26,161 nucleotides of DNA from an uncultured Clostridia bacterium (GCA_949746285.1 CATJZH010000101.1:1-26161), one strand, 5' to 3'; positions 1 to 7,706 are shown, counted from the stretch's first letter. Numbers and translations: made by a program. The notes: generated by a model from the sequence alone, not told the origin.

Positions 1-1
1 A

Positions 2-235
2 AAAGATATTATATCTAAAATGAATAAAAATCAGGATTGTCCACGAAATAAACTCTTACATTCACTAAAACCTTATCTTGAAAATGATAAACAAGAAAAG
101 CTTGAACAATATATAAAAATTGCTAATCTTCTTAGCGTTATGGAAAATTTAGACATGGGCATTAGTTTTTTTAAGGAAAATGAAAAAGGTTATGATTTTG
201 TTTTAATCATAACCCTGTTTCTACTTATTTTCTAA
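2..235 (+). CDS. 3' part of a small conserved-type hypothetical protein (5' end outside window)
   Basis: The frame is open from the left window edge through an internal ATG at position 20, so the true start is probably outside the window. The visible part has a motif of the kind LLHSLKPYL...KQEKLEQYIKIANLLSVME. To my memory this resembles the C-terminal helix pair of small, uncharacterised Firmicutes proteins in which 'LKPFL..ERQEKLD.AIKI' recurs. No ribosome binding site precedes the ATG at 20. The last 17 or so codons read through the stem-loop at 188-214 that terminates the convergent minC operon, and the stop overlaps the minC stop codon. The hydrophobic tail may therefore be a by-product of that hairpin. 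I cannot assign a function. Confidence 0.5.
   Translation, partial: KDIISKMNKNQDCPRNKLLHSLKPYLENDKQEKLEQYIKIANLLSVMENLDMGISFFKENEKGYDFVLIITLFLLIF
183..214 (-). terminator. Rho-independent terminator of the mre/min operon
   Basis: A perfect 10-bp inverted repeat (GGTTATGATT at 188-197, AATCATAACC at 205-214) has a 7-nt loop. On the minus strand it is followed by five Ts (complement of 183-187). It lies 18 bases past the minC stop. On the plus strand it is followed by a looser T-rich stretch, so it may act in both directions. Confidence 0.75.
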
Positions 236-837
236 ACTATAATTATCTCATCATTTTCAACTTTACATACTGGACATTTGCTAGTTTTTTCTGCAACTTC
301 AGTAACTAAATTTGCTATTCTAATTTGAGTAACATCTATATAATTTGCAGATATTATAGCTCTTTTGTTTCCATTAGCTCCTGCATGAGCCAAACCTCTT
401 AGAGCACCTAGAACCATTATATTTCCACCTGCTATAATTTCTGCTCCCGCATTTACATCTCCACATATTACTAAACTTCCAGAATATTCTTCTCTCCTAC
501 CACATCTTAATGAACCTTGTACAAACTTAGTTTCAGAGATTTCTGTTCCTATTTCAAAAGTTTTCTTTATAGCATGGAGTCCTAGTAAATCTGATGTATC
601 ATCAAATTTTATTTCCACCTTTATTTCACTATTTATTAATCTTTTTATTTTCTCCATTTCTGTTTCTGTAAATAATCTTCCTGTTATTCTTATTGGAATT
701 GTTGATGTTTGATAAAAGTCACTTAGTTTTGGAAGTTTTACTCGTATTTCTTGTAATATTTCATTAATGTCTGCTATAACACTAACAGTTAATATTATCT
801 CATTTGTAGTTTGGCTGATTTTTACGTTACTTAGCAT
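232..837 (-). CDS. minC: Septum site-determining protein MinC
   Basis: MinC inhibits FtsZ polymerisation away from midcell and is normally recruited to the membrane by MinD. The N-terminal FtsZ-inhibiting domain (about residues 1-95) is divergent. The C-terminal beta-helix domain is clear at about residues 105-170, with the characteristic run VQGSLRCGRREEYSGSLVI and then GDVNAGAEIIAGGNIMVLG and a glycine-rich LRGLAHAGANGN segment. At 201 aa it is slightly shorter than typical MinC (about 210-230). The ATG has a strong AGAGGGGG site 5 bases upstream and lies 15 bases after the mrdA stop, so it is the last gene of the operon. The C-terminus carries a CPVC pair that I do not recognise as a usual MinC feature. 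minD and minE, which usually follow, are absent: a terminator and a convergent gene come next. Confidence 0.93.
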   Translation of the reverse strand: MLSNVKISQTTNEIILTVSVIADINEILQEIRVKLPKLSDFYQTSTIPIRITGRLFTETEMEKIKRLINSEIKVEIKFDDTSDLLGLHAIKKTFEIGTEISETKFVQGSLRCGRREEYSGSLVICGDVNAGAEIIAGGNIMVLGALRGLAHAGANGNKRAIISANYIDVTQIRIANLVTEVAEKTSKCPVCKVENDEIIIV

Positions 838-852
838 GTAATCCCCCTCTTT

Positions 853-3015
853 CTACCTAAAAGATTCTATTTCAGTTGTAGCAGACATATCTCCGACAAT
901 TTCTTTCATGTTCATTCCGAAATACTCTGCCATTATATCTCTTACAACCTCTCCTGTATAATATCCATGTCCTCCTTTTTCAACTGCAACAACAATTGCT
1001 ATTTCTGGATCTTCATAAGGTGCAAAACCTGCAAACCAAGCTATTACATCTTTTGAGTCTTTTCTATTTGAAAGCTCTGCTGATCCTGTTTTTCCTCCTA
1101 TCTCAATTTCAAAATCTCTAAATATTGAGTAAGCGGTTCCTCCTTCTTCTTCTGCAACTGATTTCATTCCTTCATGTACTGCTGCTATTGTTTCCGGATT
1201 TATGTTTTTATCTTCTGTACTAACTGCTTCTTTATTCAATTTTTTATTTACATATTCATTTATCTCTTCTCTAGATACTTGTGATCCATTTGAGTTTATG
1301 ACATTTTTTACTATACTTAAATCAATTGGATGTCCTCCATTAGCTACCATGGAAATATATTTTGCCATTTGTACGGGAGTAAAGGTATTGTAACTCTGTC
1401 CTATTGATGCTGATGCTGTATGTGCTTTTGACCAAACTTTTTCTCCTCTTTCTTCTGCTACTTCTCTTGAAGCTAATATTCCAGAGTTCTCGCTAAGCTC
1501 TATTCCTGTTTTTCTTCCAAGTCCAAAATAATCTGCATAAACATCTAATGTATCTATTCCCATTCTGTTACTTACCTCAAAGAAATAATAATTACATGAC
1601 TTCATTAAAGCTCCTGATACATTTAAGTTTCCATGTCCTCTTCCATATGAGTTAAAATACCAACATGCTGGGTTATTATAATTTGGGTCATTTGATACTA
1701 TAAATCTACCATTATCGTTTACATAGTCTCTTACACCTATAACTCCTGATTCTAGTCCTGCTACTGCTGTAACCATTTTAAATATTGATCCTGGTGGATA
1801 AATTTCTTGTGTTGCCCTACTACGCAAAGGCTTTGTAGTTGAGTCTGTATATGCATTATATAAATCTTGTGAAATACCATTATAAAATTGTGATGGTTCA
1901 TAATCTGGATAACTTGCCATTGCTAAAATTTCACCTGTTCTAACATTTGTAACTACAACAGCTCCTCCATTTGCATCATATACATTTCCCATAAATCCGC
2001 CTTCTCTTATTTTTATAATGTTTCTTTCTAATGCATCTTCTGCTATTCTTTGAAGGTTTGCATCTATTGTTAAAACTACATCTGCTCCTCCTATAGCTTC
2101 TTGAGATGTATATTCTCCTGTTACTGTTCCATCAACAGACATATCTATTTGCTTTATTCCATCTTCTCCTCTTAAGTACTTCTCAAATACACTTTCTATA
2201 CCTGACTGTCCTACTTTATCATCAGAATCATATTTGTGTGTATCACCTTCTTTTTCAAATTCATCTTTATTTTTGTCTGATATTCTTCCCATATATCCAA
2301 TAATATGTGATGCTAAATTTCCTGTATGATATGTTCTTATCGGTTCTACTACTATATTTACACCTGTTAAGTTTTGTGAGTTTTCTTGAAGTTGTACAGC
2401 ACTTTCTCTTGAAATTTTATCCGATATTTCTATTGACCTTGTTGTTGAATAACCTATTGTTGTGATTGCATATCTTATTGCTAATATTCTTCTTATTTCT
2501 TTTACATCTTCACTTTGTATACTGTATTTATCTCTAAATAAATAAAATGCTTCTTCTGCTGATGCTGCTTCTGGTATTTTATATTTTGTTTTCCACTCAT
2601 TTAATTCTTCTGCTGAATTAAAATTATATTCAAATGGTTCTATTTTTATTGGAAATGTATCTACATATGAATTTCCATTTCTTTCTAATATTGCTGTCAT
2701 AAGCGATATAGAGCTATTTAATTGTGCATCATCTGTTTTAGATTTATACATTTCTAATGAAAAGTCCATTTCTGTACTTACGAGTACATTACCACTTCTA
2801 TCTAATATACTTCCTCTTGCAGCTTCTATTGTAGCTTCACGAGCAAGCTTTGTATTTGATGTTTCACGATATTCTGCACCATTTACAATTTGCAAATTAA
2901 ATAATGTAATTAAAATAATTATGCCTATTAAATAAACTATTGTTACTATTAAATTATATCGAAAATTAGAGCTTTCTAATTCGCTTGTATGTTTCAGAAT
3001 ATCACCTTCTTTCAT
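853..3015 (-). CDS. mrdA: Penicillin-binding protein 2, elongation-specific transpeptidase
   Basis: This class B PBP cross-links peptidoglycan during cell elongation together with RodA and MreC/D. One membrane helix lies at about residues 23-43, followed by the pedestal domain with the early motif GSILDRSGNVL. The transpeptidase domain has all three active-site motifs: SIFK (near residue 408, in YPPGSIFKMV), SCN (near 472) and KTGSAE (near 641). The length of 720 aa fits the family. The ORF ATG at 3015 lies 10 bases after the mreD stop and has no visible ribosome binding site. A good AGAAGGTGAT sequence lies just inside the ORF, 5 bases before an in-frame CTG (codon 7, 2995-2997), so the true N-terminus may begin there. 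It sits between mreD and minC, the usual position. Confidence 0.95.
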   Translation of the reverse strand: MKEGDILKHTSELESSNFRYNLIVTIVYLIGIIILITLFNLQIVNGAEYRETSNTKLAREATIEAARGSILDRSGNVLVSTEMDFSLEMYKSKTDDAQLNSSISLMTAILERNGNSYVDTFPIKIEPFEYNFNSAEELNEWKTKYKIPEAASAEEAFYLFRDKYSIQSEDVKEIRRILAIRYAITTIGYSTTRSIEISDKISRESAVQLQENSQNLTGVNIVVEPIRTYHTGNLASHIIGYMGRISDKNKDEFEKEGDTHKYDSDDKVGQSGIESVFEKYLRGEDGIKQIDMSVDGTVTGEYTSQEAIGGADVVLTIDANLQRIAEDALERNIIKIREGGFMGNVYDANGGAVVVTNVRTGEILAMASYPDYEPSQFYNGISQDLYNAYTDSTTKPLRSRATQEIYPPGSIFKMVTAVAGLESGVIGVRDYVNDNGRFIVSNDPNYNNPACWYFNSYGRGHGNLNVSGALMKSCNYYFFEVSNRMGIDTLDVYADYFGLGRKTGIELSENSGILASREVAEERGEKVWSKAHTASASIGQSYNTFTPVQMAKYISMVANGGHPIDLSIVKNVINSNGSQVSREEINEYVNKKLNKEAVSTEDKNINPETIAAVHEGMKSVAEEEGGTAYSIFRDFEIEIGGKTGSAELSNRKDSKDVIAWFAGFAPYEDPEIAIVVAVEKGGHGYYTGEVVRDIMAEYFGMNMKEIVGDMSATTEIESFR

Positions 3016-3025
3016 TTCTATTTTT

Positions 3026-3559
3026 TTAAAAATATCTTGTTAGTATATTTTGCTTTTTAAAGTTTCTATCTATTACATATCCTAGTTTTTGTATTAATGG
3101 ATATAGTATTATTGTTAGTAAAACATTATATAAAATTTCTATTACTACCATTTTTATAAAATATAGATATTCTCTTTTAAAATCTAATATAATTGAACTT
3201 AAGAAATATGTCCCAAATTCAAAAATAAATGTTGATCCTATTACCATAAACATTATTTTTAATTTATTTTCTTTTGAAAAGTTTTTATCAAAATATGAGC
3301 CTAAATATCCAATTGCACATAGCATTATTGCTGTAACTCCTATTGTTTTACCATATATTAAATCTAATATAAGCCCACATATTACTCCAAAAGATATTCC
3401 AGCAAACTGATTCGCAAAAAGACCTATAAATAATATGTATATGATAAAAAGATTTGGCTTTACTCCAGCTATTGTGAATACATTAAATATATTGGCTTGA
3501 AGAAAATATATTATTAAAAATGCTAATATTAACACTAAAACTATAACTGTTTTTCTCAT
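3026..3559 (-). CDS. mreD: Rod shape-determining protein MreD
   Basis: A small polytopic membrane protein of the elongasome: 177 aa with about five hydrophobic segments and almost no soluble loops. It begins MRKTVIVLVLILAFLIIYF and has the MreD-like central stretch NLFIIYILFIGLF with GLILDLIYGKTIG. Sequence conservation in MreD is low, so the call rests on topology, size and its place exactly between mreC and mrdA. The ATG is preceded by AGAGGG, which starts right after the mreC stop codon (14 bases between genes), suggesting translational coupling. Transcribed with the whole minus-strand operon. Confidence 0.9.
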   Translation of the reverse strand: MRKTVIVLVLILAFLIIYFLQANIFNVFTIAGVKPNLFIIYILFIGLFANQFAGISFGVICGLILDLIYGKTIGVTAIMLCAIGYLGSYFDKNFSKENKLKIMFMVIGSTFIFEFGTYFLSSIILDFKREYLYFIKMVVIEILYNVLLTIILYPLIQKLGYVIDRNFKKQNILTRYF

Positions 3560-3573
3560 CTTTGCCCTCTTCT

Positions 3574-4392
3574 CTAATCATTATTTATTATAAGTACTGT
3601 ATCTACTTTTGAAAAATCTACTGCTGGTTCTACTGTGGCATATCTATCTGTTATATTACTTGTTGTTATTATTTCTTTTATTGTTCCTATTATAATTCCT
3701 TTTGGATATATTCCTCCAATTCCTGAAGTATAAACTGTATCGCCTTGTATTAATTCTGCTGCTGTTGGTATATATGACGCTCTTAATATTTGGTTATTTT
3801 CTAATGTTCCTTTACATATTATACTTTCATTTGTAGTGCTTATTGTACAACTAACTGTACTTGCAGAGTCTATTATAACTTGCACTTTTGAAGTATGTTC
3901 TGTGGAAGATATTACATGTCCTACTAATCCTTTATCTGCTATTACTGTCATTCCCTCTTTTACTCCATCTTTTGTTCCTACACTTAAAATTAATGTACTA
4001 CTATAGTTACTTACATCTCTATTTATTACATAAGCTGGTATTGTGCTGTATGATGAATATTTTTGTGTTAAGTTCATATAACTCTGAAGCGTTGCATTTT
4101 CTGCTTTTATTATTTCTAATTCTCTTAGTTCTGTTTCTAATTCACTATTTTTATTTTTTAGCTCTTCATTTTCCTGCATTATACTTTCCATATTAGAAAA
4201 ATATACTGAGTTTCCTTCGATTTTATTTCTTAAATCTGCAAAAACTCTTTGAATCGGATTTACAACTGAACTCGCAACAGTTTCAAGATATGAAAGCTTG
4301 TTTACTTCAAGATTTGAAAGAAAAATTAAAAGTATAAGTATAATAACTGTTATAATTCCTCCTAATATTTCTGTTTGCCTATTTCTATTCAT
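3574..4392 (-). CDS. mreC: Rod shape-determining protein MreC
   Basis: MreC is the extracytoplasmic scaffold of the elongasome and contacts PBP2. Visible: a short cytoplasmic N-terminus, one membrane helix at about residues 11-28 (IITVIILILLIFLSNLEV), a coiled coil at about 65-105 rich in E, K, N and L, then the MreC beta-barrel domain with VINRDVSNYSSTLILSVGTKDGV and the GMTVIADKGLVGHV signature, and later GDTVYTSGIGGIYPKGIIIG. The 272 aa length is typical. The ATG has AAAGGAAGAG upstream and lies 15 bases after the radC stop. mreB, which normally sits between radC and mreC, is missing here. Confidence 0.95.
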   Translation of the reverse strand: MNRNRQTEILGGIITVIILILLIFLSNLEVNKLSYLETVASSVVNPIQRVFADLRNKIEGNSVYFSNMESIMQENEELKNKNSELETELRELEIIKAENATLQSYMNLTQKYSSYSTIPAYVINRDVSNYSSTLILSVGTKDGVKEGMTVIADKGLVGHVISSTEHTSKVQVIIDSASTVSCTISTTNESIICKGTLENNQILRASYIPTAAELIQGDTVYTSGIGGIYPKGIIIGTIKEIITTSNITDRYATVEPAVDFSKVDTVLIINND

Positions 4393-4407
4393 CTAACTCT
4401 TCCTTTC

Positions 4408-5082
4408 TTAAATCACATTATGATAGGTGCCATCTCCTATAACTATATGAGCTAAAAGCTGTATATCTAATAACTCTGCTGCCGCTTTTATTTTTTCTGT
4501 AAATAAAATATCTATTTTGCTTGGAATTGAATTTCCACTTGGATGATTATGTAATAATATTATTCTAGGTATCTGCATTTTCACTGGCTCTGCTAAAATA
4601 GATTTTACATTTGTTATAATGTTTCCTTCATTTCCAACTGCAATTGTAGATATTTTTCTTACTATATTTTTGTTGTTTAGCATTACAATTTTCAAAATTT
4701 CATTTTTTTCATTTTGTAATTCATTCATGAATAATTCTACTATGTCTGACTCTTTTTCTATTTTTATTTGTGCATTAGTTAAAGGTTTTGAAATTCTTCT
4801 AGCTATTTCTCCTACTGCTTTTAATTCTATTGCTTTAACTTTTCCTATTCCTTCTATTTTGGTTAACTCATTTGTTGATACTTCTTGCAAAAATCTTAAA
4901 TTGCTAAATTCATTTCCTACCAAATTTATAAGCTCTTGTGCTATTTCTAATGCCGATTTCTCTTTTGTTCCAGTTTTTATTATTATAGACAGAAGTTCAC
5001 TATTAGAAAGTGCCTCTGCCCCATATAATAGCATTTTTTCATATGGTCTTTCTTGAATTGGTATGTTTTTTATATTTGACAT
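4408..5082 (-). CDS. radC: RadC family JAB-domain protein
   Basis: A RadC/YsxA-type protein whose JAB/MPN metal-binding domain resembles those of deubiquitinating peptidases; the cellular role is unsettled despite the name. Residues about 1-75 form a helix-hairpin-helix region (IEGIGKVKAIELKAVGEI). The JAB domain at about 105-224 has the metal motif HNHPSG followed by an aspartate in the SKID segment. It ends GDGTYHNVI, slightly shorter than usual, for 224 aa in total. The ATG has AAAGGAAA upstream. It is the second gene of the operon, between the DUF4321 gene and mreC, matching the common clostridial order maf/DUF4321-radC-mreBCD apart from the missing mreB. Confidence 0.93.
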   Translation of the reverse strand: MSNIKNIPIQERPYEKMLLYGAEALSNSELLSIIIKTGTKEKSALEIAQELINLVGNEFSNLRFLQEVSTNELTKIEGIGKVKAIELKAVGEIARRISKPLTNAQIKIEKESDIVELFMNELQNEKNEILKIVMLNNKNIVRKISTIAVGNEGNIITNVKSILAEPVKMQIPRIILLHNHPSGNSIPSKIDILFTEKIKAAAELLDIQLLAHIVIGDGTYHNVI

Positions 5083-5115
5083 TTGTTTCCTTTCTGTCTA
5101 TTTTATGCCCTTTAT

Positions 5116-5374
5116 CTAAACTTTTCTATACCAGAAAAGTGCTATTCCCATTCCTATTATGCTTGCTACATTTATTTTAAACATACATGAAAAAGAAACT
5201 CTTAATACTTTTATATCTATTGTAAGTGGGTTCGACAATCCAAATTCTTGTGCATATGATAACCACCATAGCCAATTCACTCTAGATGCTAATTCCCCAA
5301 GTAATCCGTCCTATTACTAGTCCTGATAACATGAATATTAAAAAAACCCAAAAATTTTTTTCTTTTGTTGCCAT
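5116..5374 (-). pseudogene. DUF4321 small membrane protein, frame interrupted at a CGG codon
   Basis: Two adjoining frames together encode an 85-residue protein. Frame one starts at ATG 5374 after a strong GGAGGTAATAT site: MATKEKNFWVFLIFMLSGLVIG, then CGG ATT and a TAG stop eight codons after the CGG. If the C at 5308 is skipped, reading continues GGA TTA CTT GGG GAA (GLLGE), then LASRVNWLWWLSYAQEFGL and on to NVASIIGMGIALFWYRKV, ending with TAG at 5116-5118. This is the DUF4321 pattern: an N-terminal hydrophobic helix ending in GLLGE, then a C-terminal helix. Its position as first gene before radC is the usual one. In the second frame a TAG lies two codons upstream of GGA, so the shift site is pinned to GGA-CGG. 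It may be a pseudogene, a sequence error or a recoded gene. The promoter, start signal and the rest of the protein look intact. Confidence 0.82.
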
Positions 5375-5422
5375 ATATTACCTCCATTTTTTCCTACGGA
5401 AATTTGTACTTTTTACTGATAT

Positions 5423-5451
5423 ATTATATCTTGATATACTTAATTTTTCAA
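5423..5451 (-). promoter_or_regulatory. Sigma-A-type promoter of the DUF4321-radC-mreCD-mrdA-minC operon
   Basis: On the minus strand TTGAAA (complement of 5446-5451) and TATAAT (complement of 5423-5428) are separated by 17 bases. It lies about 50 bases upstream of the DUF4321 start, so the operon appears to begin there and no mreB precedes it on the same transcript. Confidence 0.75.
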
Positions 5452-5509
5452 GTAATTTATTTACTTTTTTTTAATATAATTTACTAATGGCTATATACAT
5501 TTATTTACA

Positions 5510-5537
5510 TTTACTTTTTTCTTAAATAATGTATAAT
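5510..5537 (+). promoter_or_regulatory. Probable promoter of the mecA-like gene
   Basis: TATAAT at 5532-5537 has TTTACT at 5510-5515, a 16-base spacer. The gene start is 24 bases downstream with a GGGGGAG site between. The -35 is weak and the region is very AT-rich. It is divergent from the operon promoter at 5423-5451. Confidence 0.5.
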
Positions 5538-5560
5538 TTATTTATATTGGGGGAGATAAC

Positions 5561-6145
5561 ATGAAGATTGAAAAAATAAATGAAAACAAATTAAAAATCA
5601 TGTTCGACTATACTGAACTAGAAGAAAATAATATCTCTATTCATTCTTTTTTAGCTAATTCTATTGAAGTTCAAGATTTCTTTTTAGCTATTTTAGATAT
5701 TGCAAATGAAGATTTAGATTTTAAGCCAGATAACTCTAATCTTTCATATGAGACTATTTCTTTTGGCAATAAATTTTTTGTAATTTTCGTTACTAAATCT
5801 GAAACTTGTAGTGGCTTTAAAGATATTATAGATTTACAAACTAAAGAGACTCTTCATTTACTTTATAAACTTGATAATATGGATGAGGTTTTTTCATTTT
5901 GCGATATTTTAAACTCCATTCTCCCTTCTCCAAAAGATTTAAAAACATCTTTATACGAGTATGATTCAAAATATTTTCTTAAACTTGATATAAAAAATTT
6001 GGATGATTCTCTAAAAGAAAAAATCCGATTACTTATTTCTGAATTTAGAGATAATTTAAATTTATCTGATTTAAGCTTCCTACGCTTTGAAGAGTTTAGC
6101 TCTCTTCTTATAAAAGATATTGCTATCCAAACTCTTTGTAGTTAA
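5561..6145 (+). CDS. mecA: MecA/YpbH-like adaptor protein
   Basis: MecA-type adaptors deliver substrates (in Bacillus, ComK and others) to the ClpC ATPase for proteolysis. The N-terminus MKIEKINENKLKIMFDYTELEENNI matches the MecA start (basic-acidic 'INEN' strand followed by 'DLEERGI'). The middle segment ISFGNKFFVIFVTK corresponds to the family strand preceding the acidic linker. The C-terminal half (about 95-194), with LYKLDNMDEVFSFCDIL and SLYEYDSKYFLKLDIKNLD, matches the Clp-binding domain layout. 194 aa is close to family size. A strong GGGGGAG site precedes the ATG, and a terminator follows within 15 bases, so it is monocistronic. Assigned by pattern, since MecA sequences diverge widely. 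Confidence 0.8.
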   Translation: MKIEKINENKLKIMFDYTELEENNISIHSFLANSIEVQDFFLAILDIANEDLDFKPDNSNLSYETISFGNKFFVIFVTKSETCSGFKDIIDLQTKETLHLLYKLDNMDEVFSFCDILNSILPSPKDLKTSLYEYDSKYFLKLDIKNLDDSLKEKIRLLISEFRDNLNLSDLSFLRFEEFSSLLIKDIAIQTLCS

Positions 6146-6157
6146 TTATAATATAAT

Positions 6158-6188
6158 TCCCTAAACAAATAGTTTAGGGATATTTTTT
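6158..6188 (+). terminator. Rho-independent terminator of the mecA-like gene
   Basis: A perfect 9-bp stem TCCCTAAAC (6158-6166) / GTTTAGGGA (6172-6180) has a 5-base loop and is followed by TATTTTTT. The T-run overlaps the stop codon of the convergent M23 gene. Confidence 0.88.
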
Positions 6189-7203
6189 AATATAAATAGT
6201 TTTGTGGATTTTTCGCAACTCCATTTACTCTTATTTCTAAATGTAAATGAGGTCCTGTTGAATTTCCTGTTGAACCTATTGCTGCTATTGTTTCTCCTTG
6301 AGAAACTGTTTGTCCTACACTAACATATAATCTACTACAGTGAGCATAATATGTTTGAGTTGAATCTGTATGTGCAACTATTACTAAATTTCCATATGAA
6401 CCTTTATATCCAGAATAAATTACTGTACCTGATGATGCAGCTTTTATTGGTGTTCCTGATGATGTTGCTATATCTAGCCCTGTATGTGTTCCTCTTGATC
6501 TTCTACCAAATCTTGATGTAATTGTTCCTGAAACAGGTTCTATTAATGCTATTCCTAATGCTGTATTTGAATAATCTAGATTTTTCTTATAAACAATTTT
6601 AGATTTTTGAACTTTTGGCATTTCTTTGTAAAGTGCTGCTACTGTTGTATCTTTGTCTGAAAATTGTTTTAATTCCGTTTCATATTTTAGTGTATATGAT
6701 ATACTATCTTTATTTTGACTATTCTTAGCTTTTAACTCTTGTACTATAGCATCTGCTTCTTCATATGTTTGAACATAATTTTTTTCTTCACCATTATCTA
6801 ATATTGCATAATATTTATAATATGGAACTCCAGAACTAATTACTGTACTAAATATTTCTTCTTCATTTGGTGTTAGCCCCTTTTTTAATAAGCATAAATT
6901 ATATTCTGGTAAGTTATCTATTTCGACAAAAGCTATTGTTTTGCTATCTCCGCTTTTTATGTAATCATTTATTTTCTTTTGTAATTTACCTCTATCTTCT
7001 GTATAACCTATAAATTCACCATCTAAAGATACACTATACATTGGTTTATATACTACAAATACTATGAATCCTATTATTGCAAGTCCTATAAGAAACATAA
7101 CTATTAGTTTTATCCACGCTCTTAAATAAATTACAATATTTTTTAAAATACTGGTTATTGTTACCACCCCTTTTGTACCAATAGTTTCAAGATTTTGAAA
7201 CAC
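6187..7203 (-). CDS. Membrane-anchored M23 family metallopeptidase (peptidoglycan endopeptidase)
   Basis: A single-pass membrane protein with a C-terminal LytM-type peptidase domain that probably cleaves peptide bridges in the wall. A basic/hydrophobic N-terminus is followed by a membrane helix at about residues 34-53. An extracytoplasmic region of about 160 residues has no recognised domain. The M23 domain lies at about 215-338. Zinc ligands are visible as HTGLD (near residue 238) and HLH in GPHLHLEI (near 318), so it should be active. The frame opens with GTG at 7203 without a ribosome binding site. An AAAGGGGTGG sequence lies about 12 codons inside, so translation may start downstream at a GTG or other non-ATG codon. 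It has its own promoter and converges with mecA. Confidence 0.9.
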   Translation of the reverse strand: MFQNLETIGTKGVVTITSILKNIVIYLRAWIKLIVMFLIGLAIIGFIVFVVYKPMYSVSLDGEFIGYTEDRGKLQKKINDYIKSGDSKTIAFVEIDNLPEYNLCLLKKGLTPNEEEIFSTVISSGVPYYKYYAILDNGEEKNYVQTYEEADAIVQELKAKNSQNKDSISYTLKYETELKQFSDKDTTVAALYKEMPKVQKSKIVYKKNLDYSNTALGIALIEPVSGTITSRFGRRSRGTHTGLDIATSSGTPIKAASSGTVIYSGYKGSYGNLVIVAHTDSTQTYYAHCSRLYVSVGQTVSQGETIAAIGSTGNSTGPHLHLEIRVNGVAKNPQNYLY

Positions 7204-7448
7204 TTTTGTAACATAAGTATAAAACTATACTTTTCTCACTCTTAGCTTACAATATTTAAATTGTATTGTCAATACAATTTTTTGTTTGCTTATTTAGCTT
7301 TTTCTCTTGTTTTTAGCTATTCTATTGCTTTATGGAAGTTTTATCTTTTTAAAATTTTTTTTACTTTTTTTATCGTTTCATTTTTTCCTACGGATTTCAG
7401 GGGTTTTTTATTCTCTATGTATCAGGAGGTAAGTTTTCCCTCCTTTAA
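7204..7448. other. Intergenic region with a palindrome and a weak hairpin, no gene seen
   Basis: No coding frame with a start signal is evident on either strand. It holds the M23 promoter and, 5 bases upstream of its -35, a perfect 10-bp palindrome AAATTGTATT-GTC-AATACAATTT (7258-7280) that could be an operator. A hairpin AGGAGG (7424-7429) / CCTCCT (7439-7444) lies just after the coat gene stop but lacks a T-run on the minus strand, so it is a doubtful terminator. The rest is pyrimidine-rich. Confidence 0.5.
7224..7252 (-). promoter_or_regulatory. Probable promoter of the M23 peptidase gene
   Basis: On the minus strand TTGTAA (complement of 7247-7252), a 17-base spacer and TATAGT (complement of 7224-7229). 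The predicted transcript would start only about 10-15 bases before the GTG at 7203, leaving little room for a ribosome binding site there. Confidence 0.5.
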
Positions 7449-7697
7449 TTACAAGTTTGAAACTTCATTTTTTACAGTCACAATTTCATCTTGTGATGCA
7501 TTTTGTGCAGGAGTATAGTATCCTTTTGATTCTGCTAACTTAAACAACTCATATTGAAAACTTTCAGATGAATTTCTTAAATTTTGAAGAGTTTGTCTTA
7601 ATTCCATGTTTGCAGTTTCTATTATAGCTCCTTCATAATCTTTTAAATTTGATTTTACTGATGATAATACATCATTTACAATTGCTTTTTCTTCCAT
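7449..7697 (-). CDS. Spore coat protein, CotF family
   Basis: An 82-aa helical protein starting MEEKAIVNDVLSSVKSNLKDYEGAI, with LRQTLQNLRNSSESFQYELFKLAESKGYY. This is the pattern of clostridial CotF-like coat proteins (the ferritin-like pair of helices ending QFQYELYQLAQ.KGYY.PA). It likely forms part of the spore outer layer, made in the mother cell. The ATG has GGAGGGTAAT directly upstream. It lies 9 bases after the preceding coat gene, so the two form an operon. The family supports a spore-forming lineage, although such genes also persist in relatives that no longer sporulate. Confidence 0.85.
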   Translation of the reverse strand: MEEKAIVNDVLSSVKSNLKDYEGAIIETANMELRQTLQNLRNSSESFQYELFKLAESKGYYTPAQNASQDEIVTVKNEVSNL

Positions 7698-7706
7698 ATT
7701 ACCCTC

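Noticed and set aside
5300..5312. Explaining both frame breaks as a systematic sequencing error at CGGAT
   Set aside because: The same 5-mer, and even the same 7-mers CGGATTA and CGGATAT, occur several times elsewhere in other reading frames without any break. Random errors or mutations at the two sites are still possible.
5286..5474. Plus-strand 62-codon open frame upstream of mecA
   Set aside because: It overlaps the DUF4321 gene and the operon promoter on the opposite strand and has no RBS.
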